NCBI RefSeq assembly: GCF_002968015.1
Contig: NZ_PUIP01000006.1
Span: forward strand, 62,001 to 126,000
Source: Massilia phosphatilytica
GTDB lineage: Bacteria; Pseudomonadota; Gammaproteobacteria; Burkholderiales; Burkholderiaceae_D
Direction of reading: 5' to 3'
Length of the DNA: 64,000 bases
A program made the translations under genes and the position numbers. This document shows, in pieces, positions 19,399 through 28,116 of this stretch. The notes under the pieces are model-generated. The model did not search any database, was not told the origin of the DNA, and was given only the letters and a program-made list of their open reading frames with translations. Every line of letters starts with the position of its first letter. Positions within the stretch are counted from its first letter, which is position 1.

Positions 19399-20871
19399 TC
19401 AGTTCGTCTGCAGGATGACGCGCCGGTAGCTCGTCAGGGCAGGTTCGCCGCCGTCGGTGACTTGCAGGATGATGTGTGCCACGGCGCCCCGGTTGCATGC
19501 ACCCTGGGCGTCATGCCAGCCGCGCCTGCAACGGCTTGCGGTCACCACCGCGACGGGCTGGTCGGCGCCCGCGATGTCGACGTCGAGGCGGTCGGTCTCC
19601 GGGCCGGGTCCCGCTTCGCGGTAATGGAACCACCGATACGTCAACCGGTCGCCGTCGGGGTCCGACGACTTGCCGGCGTCGAGCGTCACGCGCTGGCCTG
19701 CCGCAACGGAGACGACGATGGGCGCCGTGCCCCCAATGCCGTTGACCACGGCGACCGGCTGATGGTTAGCCTTTGCATACGGCCGGACCGTCCAGTCCAT
19801 CCGGGCCGCGAAGTCGTTCTGGAATGCGCTGCGCCAGCGCCAGATCGTCGCCTGGTCGGACACGTGGACCCGGCCATCCTGGCCGACGACCGTGTCGCGC
19901 GACGTCAGGCGCGAGCCCTCGTCGCCGCCCTGCGTCCAGATCGGTCGTGTTTCGCCGAACGGTTGGCGCAACACGTAGCGCCCGCCCCATCCACCCCACC
20001 CTGGATCCACTGCGCTCGCGAGCCCGTTGTTCGTCAAACCCAGGAACGCGGGCGTGTCGCCTTCCATGATGTATTCGAAGCGCAGGTAATGCCGCGACAG
20101 CGGTCCCTTGTTGCGGACATGCCGCTCGAGCCATTCGTTGGTTACGGTGCTGCCGTCCGCGCCGTCCCCGTTGCGGTACAGGACGTCGCCGCTGATGCCC
20201 GTCCACGTGGCATACGCGTAATCGCCGGCGTCTTGCGACGACGGCGACACGATGTAGAACAATGCCGGGAACTCGCGCCTTATCCATGCGCCCGCATCGT
20301 CCTGGTCGGAGATCGAATAGACCCGCAGCTTGCCGACGAACGCCGCCGTCTCGGCAGCGGTGCGCGTGGCGCGCACGTGCGCGAGCGCCGCGGCCAGCGT
20401 GTTGGCGCCGCCCCAGATACTGATCCATACCGGCCGCGCGTCGGCGCGGTCCGCGCTGGCGACGATGGCCCGCGCCCCGTCCGACATCCGGTCGGTACCG
20501 ACGGCCGCGATGCCGTACGCGGGCTGTCCGGTGAAGATGCGCGCCGCCAGGTCGTCCGCTCGGGGCCAGCCCTGTGCATGCAGCATGAGGTTGGACCGGA
20601 CCTTGCCGTAATCCGCCACGATGGTTCGGATCGTGTCCGGCCGCGTGCTCGTTCCCTGCCAGGTCGACGTCGTGGCGACCAGGCCCTCGATGTCGATCTC
20701 GTTCGAATACAGCATCAGCCTGACCATCGACATCTGGTCGTCCGGCTCGTTGCCGATATCGGTCAGTACGATCAGCCTCGGCTTCGTCTCCGGTTGAAGG
20801 GCCTGCGTCGGCTGTCCCAGCAAGACGCCGGGTACGGCCGCCGCACATAAAAGGGCAAGCGCGCTGCGCAT
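19399..20871 (-). CDS. Sde182-like exported protein (nucleoside-hydrolase-like fold, DUF1593)
   Basis: A 490-residue exported protein of the family once called DUF1593 and later cellulose-binding Sde182-type. A signal peptide covers about residues 1-25. A nucleoside-hydrolase-like N-domain carries RLIVLTDIGNEPDDQMSMVR, whose aspartates match the calcium-binding DxDxxDD-like loop of that fold, plus SIWGGANTLAAAL. A C-terminal beta-sandwich contains DAGKSSDPDGDRLTYRW. Start 20871 gives a signal peptide; farther starts read through the preceding gene. It is the last gene of a five-gene operon, 11 bp after the oxidoreductase. The enzymatic role is not established; carbohydrate binding or hydrolysis is inferred. 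Confidence 0.82.
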   Translation of the reverse strand: MRSALALLCAAAVPGVLLGQPTQALQPETKPRLIVLTDIGNEPDDQMSMVRLMLYSNEIDIEGLVATTSTWQGTSTRPDTIRTIVADYGKVRSNLMLHAQGWPRADDLAARIFTGQPAYGIAAVGTDRMSDGARAIVASADRADARPVWISIWGGANTLAAALAHVRATRTAAETAAFVGKLRVYSISDQDDAGAWIRREFPALFYIVSPSSQDAGDYAYATWTGISGDVLYRNGDGADGSTVTNEWLERHVRNKGPLSRHYLRFEYIMEGDTPAFLGLTNNGLASAVDPGWGGWGGRYVLRQPFGETRPIWTQGGDEGSRLTSRDTVVGQDGRVHVSDQATIWRWRSAFQNDFAARMDWTVRPYAKANHQPVAVVNGIGGTAPIVVSVAAGQRVTLDAGKSSDPDGDRLTYRWFHYREAGPGPETDRLDVDIAGADQPVAVVTASRCRRGWHDAQGACNRGAVAHIILQVTDGGEPALTSYRRVILQTN

Positions 20872-20882
20872 TTTGATGATTG

Positions 20883-22271
20883 CTAGACCAGCTTGTAGTA
20901 CTGCTCCCACTGCTTGCGCGGCGGCAGGCCGGCCAGCAGGGCGTTGGCCTGCTTGTGGTTGGTGATCTGTCTGGTCGCAGGATCGAAGACGAGCTTCGCG
21001 TTGACCCGCTGGGCGATCACGCCGAGCCCCATCGTCTGGCACAGCGGCCCCGCGACGGCAAAACGCGAACGGCAGGTTTCCTCGCCCATGCATGCCTTCA
21101 GGAAGTTGGCGAAGTGGTTCGACGGGCTCTTCGGCACGCCAGGGAGAGCGATATCGCGCGCGGCGTCACCGACGATCTGGAGCTCCGAGCCGTGCGAACC
21201 ACCCTTGAACGTCAGGCCGTCGCCATAAATGACCTTGCCGGGCGGGAGCACGGCACCGGTGGCGCTGCCTTTCGATGGCGGCGGCACGCTCGGATCGACG
21301 ATGGCGGCGCCGAAGTTCTTCGGCAGCGGCGGCAGATTGTTTACACCGTCGTACCAGGTCAGTTCCAGCGGCGGCAGTGCGCCGCGTTGCGGGAACCGGA
21401 ACGCCAGCGTCGACGCCTGGGGAAAGATGAAGGGGCTGTGTCCTTCCAGCCGCACGGCTTCCACTTCGGTCGGCAGGCCAAGCTGCAGGAACTCGTGGGC
21501 GGTATCGAAGATATGCGCGCCCCAGTCGCCCAATGCACCGTTGCCGTAGTCGAACCAGGAGCGCCAGTCGCCGTTGACGTACCCGCGATTGAAATCATGG
21601 TAAGGACCGGTCGCGGTCCAGACGTCCCAGTCCAGCGTTTCCGGCACCGGTTGCCGCGGCAGATACCCGGACACCGTCATGCCGTGCCAGCGGCGCGGAT
21701 TGTTCATGAACGCCGTGATGGCGCGCACGTTCTTGATGATGCCGGCATCGACCCACGATTTGAACTGGAAGTAATTGGCCTCCGAATGGCCCTGGTTGCC
21801 CATCTGGGCAGCCACCTTGTACTTGCGCTCGGCCGCCATCATCATGTCGATTTCGCGGAAGCTTTGCCCCATCGGTTTCTCGCAATAGACATGCTTCCCT
21901 TGCGACATGGCGAGCATCGCGATCGGGAAATGCGAGAAATCCGGCGTGGCGACACTGACGGCGTCGAACTCCTTGCCCATCTTGTCGAACAACCGCCGAA
22001 AATCCTGGAAGCGCGGCACGTCGGGGAACATCTTGAGGATCTCGACGGTATGCGGGGCACCCATGTCGACGTCGCACAAGGCCACGACGTTCGCGAGCCC
22101 GGTCGCGTGCAGCGCCTTGATGACCTGGGCTGCGCGATTGCCGATGCCGACGCAGGCCAGGTTGACTTTGCCATTGGGTGCCTTGGCCTGCGCCAGCATC
22201 GGCGTGGCCACCGCGGCCAATGCGCCCTTGACGATCGTGCGGCGACGGGTAGAGAAAAGCGGCTGCGACAT
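20883..22271 (-). CDS. Tat-exported Gfo/Idh/MocA-family oxidoreductase (copy 2)
   Basis: A 462-residue NAD(P)-dependent sugar oxidoreductase homologue. The N-terminus has a twin-arginine signal (STRRRTIVKGALAAVATPM). The Rossmann domain reads LACVGIGNRAAQVIKAL, with the family's conserved lysine in HVYCEKPMGQ. The C-terminal alpha/beta domain has GALGDWGAHIFDTAHEFL. Tat export implies folding with bound cofactor before secretion, so oxidation would occur in the periplasm without exchange of NAD. CAAGGAGACACC precedes the ATG. It lies 28 bp after the sister oxidoreductase in the operon. Related periplasmic family members act on 3-keto sugars or glycosides; the exact substrate here is unknown. 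Confidence 0.9.
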   Translation of the reverse strand: MSQPLFSTRRRTIVKGALAAVATPMLAQAKAPNGKVNLACVGIGNRAAQVIKALHATGLANVVALCDVDMGAPHTVEILKMFPDVPRFQDFRRLFDKMGKEFDAVSVATPDFSHFPIAMLAMSQGKHVYCEKPMGQSFREIDMMMAAERKYKVAAQMGNQGHSEANYFQFKSWVDAGIIKNVRAITAFMNNPRRWHGMTVSGYLPRQPVPETLDWDVWTATGPYHDFNRGYVNGDWRSWFDYGNGALGDWGAHIFDTAHEFLQLGLPTEVEAVRLEGHSPFIFPQASTLAFRFPQRGALPPLELTWYDGVNNLPPLPKNFGAAIVDPSVPPPSKGSATGAVLPPGKVIYGDGLTFKGGSHGSELQIVGDAARDIALPGVPKSPSNHFANFLKACMGEETCRSRFAVAGPLCQTMGLGVIAQRVNAKLVFDPATRQITNHKQANALLAGLPPRKQWEQYYKLV

Positions 22272-22299
22272 GGTGTCTCCTTGTAGTAGTCGTGTGTCG

Positions 22300-23586
22300 T
22301 TATTGATAGCTGCCGGGCCAGGCGATCTCGCGGCCCTCGTCCATGGCCGCCTGCCCCATCAGCGCAGCGATCCCGGAACGATAGGCGTGCTCGATCATGT
22401 GCGGCATCCGCTGGCCCAGGCGGATCGCGTTGGCGAAGGCGGCCATCGACAGCTCGGTGCCGTCGCCCCCGCCCAGTTCGTGCCGCAGCTGTTGTCCCAC
22501 CTCGCCGGACTTCGCTTCCGGCTTCCAGCTCGGCGCACCGATCGGGACCGTCTCGGCCCTGCCCTGCTCGATCTGTGCCACGAGTGCGGCGACGGCCGGC
22601 GCCGGCGCCGGCTCCTCCGTGTAAAACTTGCCGCTCTCGCCTTCGATCGTTCCCCTGGGCCCCATGATCTGGATTTCCAGTCCGTGATGGCGGTTGCTGG
22701 TGAGCGAGTCGTAAACCAGCGTGACGCCGTCGCGATAGCGGAACAGCACATTGACGTTGTCGTACACGTCGCGCCCGTCCTTCCAGTGATTGACGCTGCC
22801 GTAGCCGACACACGACAACGGCGCTGCATCGAGATACCAGTTGGCGACCTGCAGGTGGTGCGACGCCAGCTCCGTCAGCAGGCCGCCGGAACTGGCGCGG
22901 TATAGCCGCCAGTTCAGCTTGCGCTCAAGGCGCGGGGCCGGCACCGGACGGCGCCAGTCGTTGTTGCGGTGCCAGCTGGCGCGGATCTGGGTGATCGGAC
23001 CGATGTGTCCGGCGCGCACCAGCTCGTGCGCGTGCAGGAAGGTGGCGCTGAACAGGCGCTGGTGGCCGACCTGAAACACCCGCGGGCTGGCGCTGGCCGC
23101 CCGCGCGATCGCCTTGCATTCGTCGACCGTGAGCGCCAGGCTCTTTTCGCAAAACACGTGCTTGTCGGCCGCGAACGCGGCCAGGCAGATCGGCGCGTGC
23201 TGATGCAGGGGCGTGGCAATCACCACGCCGTCGATCCCCGGCATCGCAAGCAGCTTGCGGTAATCGCTGAACGCCTTCGGCCTGCCGCCCGCCGCCGCCA
23301 TGGCGTCGTTCAGGTGCGGCGGATAATCGTCGCACAATGCTGCGACTTCGACGCCCGGCGTGCGCAGCAGGTACTGCAACAGCAGGCTGCCACGCGACCC
23401 GGTGCCGATCACCCCGATGCGCACCCGGTCCGAGGGCGCATCGCCAGCCGGCTGGGCGCGGAGCGGCGCCATCCAGGGCAGACCGCTCAGCAACGAAGAG
23501 CCTGCCACCACGCCCGCCACGCGCGCCAGGAAGCGCCGCCGCTCCTGCGCCTCAAGGCGCATGTCGTCCACGGATTTACTGTTCAT
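22300..23586 (-). CDS. Tat-exported Gfo/Idh/MocA-family oxidoreductase (copy 1)
   Basis: A 428-residue oxidoreductase homologue distinct from the next gene. A twin-arginine signal with ERRRFLARVAGVVAGSSLL is followed by the Rossmann motif IGVIGTGSRGSLLLQYL. The conserved EKS/lysine region is HVFCEKSLALTVDECKA, with Ser where most members have Pro. The substrate domain holds GGLLTELASHHLQVANW. Its start overlaps the 3' end of apbE by 11 bp. Two non-identical copies in series suggest sequential oxidation and reduction steps, or two positions on a sugar, by analogy with bacterial 3-keto-glycoside pathways. That role is inference. Confidence 0.9.
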   Translation of the reverse strand: MNSKSVDDMRLEAQERRRFLARVAGVVAGSSLLSGLPWMAPLRAQPAGDAPSDRVRIGVIGTGSRGSLLLQYLLRTPGVEVAALCDDYPPHLNDAMAAAGGRPKAFSDYRKLLAMPGIDGVVIATPLHQHAPICLAAFAADKHVFCEKSLALTVDECKAIARAASASPRVFQVGHQRLFSATFLHAHELVRAGHIGPITQIRASWHRNNDWRRPVPAPRLERKLNWRLYRASSGGLLTELASHHLQVANWYLDAAPLSCVGYGSVNHWKDGRDVYDNVNVLFRYRDGVTLVYDSLTSNRHHGLEIQIMGPRGTIEGESGKFYTEEPAPAPAVAALVAQIEQGRAETVPIGAPSWKPEAKSGEVGQQLRHELGGGDGTELSMAAFANAIRLGQRMPHMIEHAYRSGIAALMGQAAMDEGREIAWPGSYQ

Positions 23587-24415
23587 ATCGCCATTCCTTT
23601 TCTACGCGCCAGGCCCCGTCCTCCAGGCCATAGTCGAACGCCGCGGCCTGCGCGCCCGGGTAGCGGCGCAGCACCTCTGCACGGCGCGCTGCCGGGAGCA
23701 CGAACAGGGCCGTCGACAATGCCTCGGCGTCCGCGGCGCCGGGACAGGCGACGGACACGGTCCGGCAACCGCTCACTGCCTGGCCGGTCGCCGGATCGAT
23801 GATGTGGGTCTCGCCGGGACGATTGCCCGACGTGGACATCGCGCCGTCGTGCAAGTCGAACCGGTGCAACGACGTCCCGGGCTCGAACATGTGCTCGACG
23901 CCGACCGCCCAGCAGCCGCCGGTGGGATGGCTGCCGATCACGGCCACCGAGCTCTCCCCGAAACTGAGAAAGGCCTGTTCTATCTGTCGATCGACCAGCA
24001 ACTGCCTGATCAGGTCGAGGGCGATTCCCTTGCCGATACCACCCAGGTCGAGTTGCAACCCCGGCTCGGTGAAGCGTACGGTATGCGCGCGAGGATCGAG
24101 GTTCAGCTGATGCATGCCATGGCCGGGACGGCCGGCCCCCTGGGCGATGTCGAATGCGCCACCGGTCAGGCGGTGGTGCTGCATGCAGGCGTCCAGGACC
24201 GTCCACAGGACGTCGCTCACCGGGACGGCCCCTCGGCCGGCGCTCCGGTTGAGCACCGCGAGGTCGCCATCGGCCACGAAGCGGCTCATGATCGATTCCT
24301 GTTCGCGCAGCAGTGCCTGCACCTCGTCCGCAAGCCGCTCGCCGGCCTGGCCTGCCGTGGACGGCAAGACCATGCTCAGCCGCGTGTTCATCGACGCGAA
24401 GGTCCGGTGAAACAT
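23576..24415 (-). CDS. apbE: FAD:protein FMN transferase (ApbE family)
   Basis: A 279-residue flavin transferase that moves FMN from FAD onto a Thr/Ser of a target protein, Mg-dependent. Family motifs in order: SFGES-like core (FLSFGESSV), LDLGGIGKGIALD, MSTSGN, HIIDPATGQAV, and the C-terminal ADAEALSTALFVL that helps bind Mg. No signal peptide or lipobox is visible at MFHRTFASMNTRL, so it looks cytoplasmic, unlike many lipidated ApbE proteins. It sits 8 bp after the DUF1080 gene and overlaps the first oxidoreductase by 11 bp. No D-x-x-S/T-x-A-T flavinylation target was noticed in the window. Its presence hints that a flavoprotein electron carrier serves this pathway. Confidence 0.9.
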   Translation of the reverse strand: MFHRTFASMNTRLSMVLPSTAGQAGERLADEVQALLREQESIMSRFVADGDLAVLNRSAGRGAVPVSDVLWTVLDACMQHHRLTGGAFDIAQGAGRPGHGMHQLNLDPRAHTVRFTEPGLQLDLGGIGKGIALDLIRQLLVDRQIEQAFLSFGESSVAVIGSHPTGGCWAVGVEHMFEPGTSLHRFDLHDGAMSTSGNRPGETHIIDPATGQAVSGCRTVSVACPGAADAEALSTALFVLPAARRAEVLRRYPGAQAAAFDYGLEDGAWRVEKEWRYEQ

Positions 24416-24423
24416 CGGATCGC

Positions 24424-25230
24424 TTATTTCCCGTGGAGGTCGCGGATCACGATATTGCGGAAAGCGACCTCGTCGCCGTGATCCTGCAGGAGGATGTGCC
24501 CGTCAGCCCATTCGCCGAATCCGGGGATATCGCGGAACTTGCTGGCAGCGACGGCTTCGCGAAAGGCGGCCGAGCCGCGTTCGAATTCCACGGTCTTCCT
24601 GCCGTTCAGCCAGAAGGTGACGGTCTTCCCTTGCGACAGGATCCGCACGTGGTTCCATTGGCCGACCGGCGCGCGGATCTTGTCCTTTGCGGCCGGAATG
24701 AGATCGTAGAGCGAACCGATGGTCCGGTTGCCGTTGCGTCCCAGTTTGGCATCGGGATGGCGCTCATCGTCCAGCAACTGGAACTCGAGGCCGATCGCCG
24801 AACCTACCGCGGCCGGCTTGCCCGTCACTTTGTCGATCGGTGCCAGATTCGGCTGGGTAAAGATCTTGACCCCGCTGTTCGCGCCGGCTGTGAGGCGCGC
24901 ATCCAGCGTGAGTTCGAAATCGGCATAGCGCTTGCGGGTAATGATGTCGCCGCCGCCACGCGATTCCTCGCCGCCTTTCCCCGCCACCGTGAGCAGGCCG
25001 TCGCAGGTCCGCCATCCATGTTCCGGGAACCGGTCCGATTTCACGCTGCGCCAGGCGTCGGTGGAGGTACCGTCCCATAAAACGGTCCAGCCCTCTGCTT
25101 TTTGCTGCGGCGTCAGCACCGTAGCGGGTGTCTTGGTGGCAGCGCATGGACCGGATTGCGCTTGAGCGACAGGCGCGGCGGAAAGAATCGCGGCGACGAG
25201 GATCGCCGGGAACATTCGGTAGCGAGGCAT
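24424..25230 (-). CDS. DUF1080 / 3-keto-disaccharide hydrolase family protein
   Basis: A 268-residue exported protein with a concanavalin-like fold of the family annotated 3-keto-disaccharide hydrolase. The signal peptide ends APVAQA-QS. Hallmarks are EGWTVLWDGTSTDAW, HGWRTCDGLLTV, YADFELTLDARL and ANSGVKIFTQ near the centre, and WADGHILLQDHGDEVAFRNI at the end. The start at 25230 has GGAGA with 6-nt spacing; an ATG 12 nt upstream overlaps that ribosome-binding site. It is the promoter-proximal gene of the operon with apbE, two oxidoreductases and the Sde182-like gene. Known relatives cleave 3-keto-glycosides made by periplasmic oxidoreductases; the same job is likely but not proven here. Confidence 0.88.
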   Translation of the reverse strand: MPRYRMFPAILVAAILSAAPVAQAQSGPCAATKTPATVLTPQQKAEGWTVLWDGTSTDAWRSVKSDRFPEHGWRTCDGLLTVAGKGGEESRGGGDIITRKRYADFELTLDARLTAGANSGVKIFTQPNLAPIDKVTGKPAAVGSAIGLEFQLLDDERHPDAKLGRNGNRTIGSLYDLIPAAKDKIRAPVGQWNHVRILSQGKTVTFWLNGRKTVEFERGSAAFREAVAASKFRDIPGFGEWADGHILLQDHGDEVAFRNIVIRDLHGK

Positions 25231-25878
25231 TACAGTCTCCATGTGAACGAAACGCTAAACAGTGGTCGCCGGGCACATGGACACGTGCGGCATGTGACAT
25301 CCGCAGCGTATGGAATGATTGGTGTCGTCCGATGTAACCCATGCAGGGCCGCAAGCACAGCGTGTGGAAACCTGCCATCGATTCCCGACAATACAAAGGA
25401 TTCGATTCGATCCGAGGTTATGCAACACGATGCCGAACGGCACTCATTCGTTCACTCTATTTCAATAAAATAGTTAGAACCAATGTTTTGTGTATATCGA
25501 TTGGTTCAAAATAGGTATCGGTGCCGTCGTTTTGGTCACAAAAACGTGGAATCCGGTTGCACCCGTCTACCCTGCCGTACCAATGGAAGCGGGATGCTGC
25601 CGGCGTGGCCTGCGGGCCAATTACGCGTAACCGGCCACTCGTCGGTTAGTTGCAATAAGTGGAGGCAACGCCGGCCGCCTGCCGGGATTCATCACTACAT
25701 GACGTACGTACCTCCGATCTAACGACGGTTGCCAGGGACTAATTCACGTTGTCTGATTTCCGTCAAGCAAACCCCTTCGTTTGATTGCGAGCTATTTGGC
25801 TTGCGTGCAGACTTCCTCGAAACAATGGCTCTCAGTTATTAAGAGGCCAAACAACAAAATTACGGGGAAGGCAATCAC
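25231..25878. other. 648-bp intergenic region with an operator-like inverted repeat
   Basis: No credible gene lies between the divergent DUF1080 operon (minus) and the membrane-protein gene (plus). It contains near-perfect 11-bp arms TTAGAACCAAT (25474-25484) and ATTGGTTCAAA (25500-25510), 10 of 11 matching, separated by 15 bp, in a locally AT-rich stretch. TTGG/CCAA half-sites are common in GntR- and LacI-class operators. A clear -35/-10 pair was not recognised. The short open frame at 25483-25722 has no family resemblance or ribosome-binding site. Confidence 0.45.
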
Positions 25879-26478
25879 ATGAGCACCAGATGGCTTGGGT
25901 CATCCCATTCCGCTTCGCAAGGCAACGTATGCGTCGTGCTGGCATATTCAGCAGGCGGGGCAGCGTTGATGAACGCATGGCTGTTCATGGTTCATGCAAG
26001 CCTGTCTGCATACCTCCTGATGACAATACTCTGGCTCCCCCTGGTCCTTCTATCGATGCTACGCATTCGACGGTCGACATCTGAAGGCGTGCACGCCCCT
26101 CTTGTAAACGTCAAGGCAGACACTGGCGTGACCAGCATTGGCTGGCCAATCGTGCTGCTGATCACTGGAAGCAGCCTCGGTCTCCTGATCGTAGGGGGCA
26201 GTACCGTACTGCTCGGCGTTTTCGCTATTGGCTACAGCATTGTCCCTTGGTACCGCATTCGTCCTTGTCGGGAACGTCCTGTCCGGGCCAGCCTGGTCAT
26301 GTGCGGCGGCGGTGCAATCGTGGTCGCCATCTACCGCCACCATGTCGGGTTCGTGTTCCTGCCTCTCGCGGCCTGGATCCTGGGCGTGGCCGCCCTGCTC
26401 GCTCTCCTGGCATCGACACCCAAAAAACTTTCGGGGAAACAGCCCGCGAGGGCAGCCCCCGTACCGGCCGAACCCTGA
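25879..26478 (+). CDS. Hypothetical multi-pass membrane protein
   Basis: A 199-residue protein not matched to a family. About five hydrophobic segments are visible: around 32-60 (LMNAWLFMVHASLSAYLLMTIL continuing to VLLSML), 88-105, 106-125 and 138-176. Short basic loops and a soluble Ala/Pro/Lys-rich tail (STPKKLSGKQPARAAPVPAEP) complete it. GGGGAAGG precedes the ATG by about 9 nt, supporting expression. It lies 105 bp upstream of the TadG-like gene on the same strand, so it may belong with the pseudopilin genes, but no Tad component of this shape is known to me. Its function is unknown. Confidence 0.6.
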   Translation: MSTRWLGSSHSASQGNVCVVLAYSAGGAALMNAWLFMVHASLSAYLLMTILWLPLVLLSMLRIRRSTSEGVHAPLVNVKADTGVTSIGWPIVLLITGSSLGLLIVGGSTVLLGVFAIGYSIVPWYRIRPCRERPVRASLVMCGGGAIVVAIYRHHVGFVFLPLAAWILGVAALLALLASTPKKLSGKQPARAAPVPAEP

Positions 26479-26583
26479 TGCAGCTTCGATATGCCCTAGT
26501 ACTTGGACACACGTCACCCAACCGCATCAGCTCCACGCATGGACGCGGCCAGGCATGGATAACACAGGACTGACGAGGAACGA

Positions 26584-28116
26584 ATGCCATCGAAGCGCAA
26601 TACAACCCGGCGGTCGCCGGGTGGGCACGGCAGGGGGATGCCATCGAAGCCTCCGCGCAGGTGTCCGCCACGCTCTCGGCAAGGCGGCGCGTTCGCCATC
26701 ATGGCGGTGCCGCTTCTTCTCCTGATGATCGGAATTTGTGCGTTGGCGCTGGACCTTGGACAAATCTATAACCGCAACGTGGACCTCAACGGGTTTGCCA
26801 GGAATATTGCCCTGGCTGCGGCACATGAGCTGAACGGCACCTCGGCCGGCATCGCTGCAGCACGGGCCAAGGCAAAGGCAACGGCGGAGAGTCTGAAGTA
26901 CCAACACTTCAATAACGGAATCCCGTTCACGTGGAGCGACGCGGCCCTCACCTTCAGCACCGATTCTTCGCGCACGGGCACGTGGGTCGACGGTTCATCC
27001 CCGTCGGGTCTGTACTTCGCGAAGGTCGACACGTCTGCACTCGACCCTGCAGCGGGCCAGGTCGACACATTGCTCATCTGGATCCTCTCGCCGTCGCTGA
27101 GCACGGTGCAACTCAGCGACAGCGCAGTTGCGGGGCGCAAGCAGATTTCGGTCACGCCAATCGGGATATGCGCGATGGACCCCACCCCTGCCGTCGCGCG
27201 CACGAACACCGGCGCTCCAGCCACCGAACTGGTCGAGTACGGTTTCCGCCGCGGCATCAGCTACGATCTCATGCAGCTCAACCCGAACGGGACCTCGCCG
27301 GTCCGCTACCTCATCAACCCTGTCATCGCGCCAGGCGTCTCCAGCTCGACATTCGACACTTCGGTAATCGGACCATTCGTGTGCACGGGAGCCATGTGGG
27401 TGCCGCGGCTTTCGGGCGGCGCGGTGCGCGTGTCCCCCTTGCCTTCGACTTCGCCCCTGGCCGACCTCTACACGCAACTCAACACGCGGTTCGACGACTT
27501 CAGCAGCCTGCAATGCGGCCCGTACGGCGCGCCGCCGGATTACAACATCAAGGCATATGCCTACGGAACAAGTGGCGGTGCGCCGTGGATGGTTCCGACG
27601 ACGGGAAGCGCGGCGGCCGTGACTACAACCTCCCGCAGCAAGCTCGAGACGATCGCCGACCTTCCCTCGCCGCCGGCGGGCACCACGGCGGGATCCTATG
27701 GCCCATTGTGGACGTTCGCGAAGGCCGCCAGGTATCCATCCTATGTGTCGCTGGGGAGTCCCGAACCTGCCACGGGTTACGCGACCTTTTCGGCCAGCGA
27801 CTGGACGAACCTGTATAAGCTTGGCCCAACCGCATCCGGCTACCCGTCGACCTCGACGCCATACGCAGCCACGAGCGGCACCAGCTACACGGCGCCGGGC
27901 ACAGCGAACCGGAGCATCTCGACATCGCGGCGTCGCGTCCTGAACATCCCCCTCCTTTCCTGCCCCGTGCCGGCCGGCTCGAACGTACCGGCGACCGTCC
28001 TCGGAATCGGCAAGTTCTTCATGACCGTTCCGGCAACCGCGGACACCCTGGTCGCCGAGTTTGCGGGAACGCTCGCGGAACAGTCGATATCCACCCAAGT
28101 GGAGATTTACCAATGA
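26584..28116 (+). CDS. TadG-like pilus-assembly/Flp-associated protein
   Basis: A 510-residue protein with the TadE/G-like N-terminal domain: RQGGAFAIMAVPLLLLMIGI is followed by LALDLGQIYNRNVDLNGFARN, typical of the membrane-anchored TadG group. After this single helix (about 37-58) a long Ser/Thr/Gly/Pro-rich extracytoplasmic part follows, with no von Willebrand domain recognised. GAGGA at 26575-26579 supports ATG 26584. A 13-nt duplicate of the start context (ATGCCATCGAAGC) recurs at 26638 and offers a second start 18 codons in. It overlaps the following TadE gene by 4 bp (ATGA). The role is probably in surface or pilus assembly; no tadA/B/C, rcpA or flp gene is in the window. Confidence 0.8.
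   Translation: MPSKRNTTRRSPGGHGRGMPSKPPRRCPPRSRQGGAFAIMAVPLLLLMIGICALALDLGQIYNRNVDLNGFARNIALAAAHELNGTSAGIAAARAKAKATAESLKYQHFNNGIPFTWSDAALTFSTDSSRTGTWVDGSSPSGLYFAKVDTSALDPAAGQVDTLLIWILSPSLSTVQLSDSAVAGRKQISVTPIGICAMDPTPAVARTNTGAPATELVEYGFRRGISYDLMQLNPNGTSPVRYLINPVIAPGVSSSTFDTSVIGPFVCTGAMWVPRLSGGAVRVSPLPSTSPLADLYTQLNTRFDDFSSLQCGPYGAPPDYNIKAYAYGTSGGAPWMVPTTGSAAAVTTTSRSKLETIADLPSPPAGTTAGSYGPLWTFAKAARYPSYVSLGSPEPATGYATFSASDWTNLYKLGPTASGYPSTSTPYAATSGTSYTAPGTANRSISTSRRRVLNIPLLSCPVPAGSNVPATVLGIGKFFMTVPATADTLVAEFAGTLAEQSISTQVEIYQ

Noticed and set aside
25483..25722. 79-codon open frame in the long intergenic gap
   Set aside because: It overlaps the inverted repeat, lacks a Shine-Dalgarno, and its composition is not protein-like.
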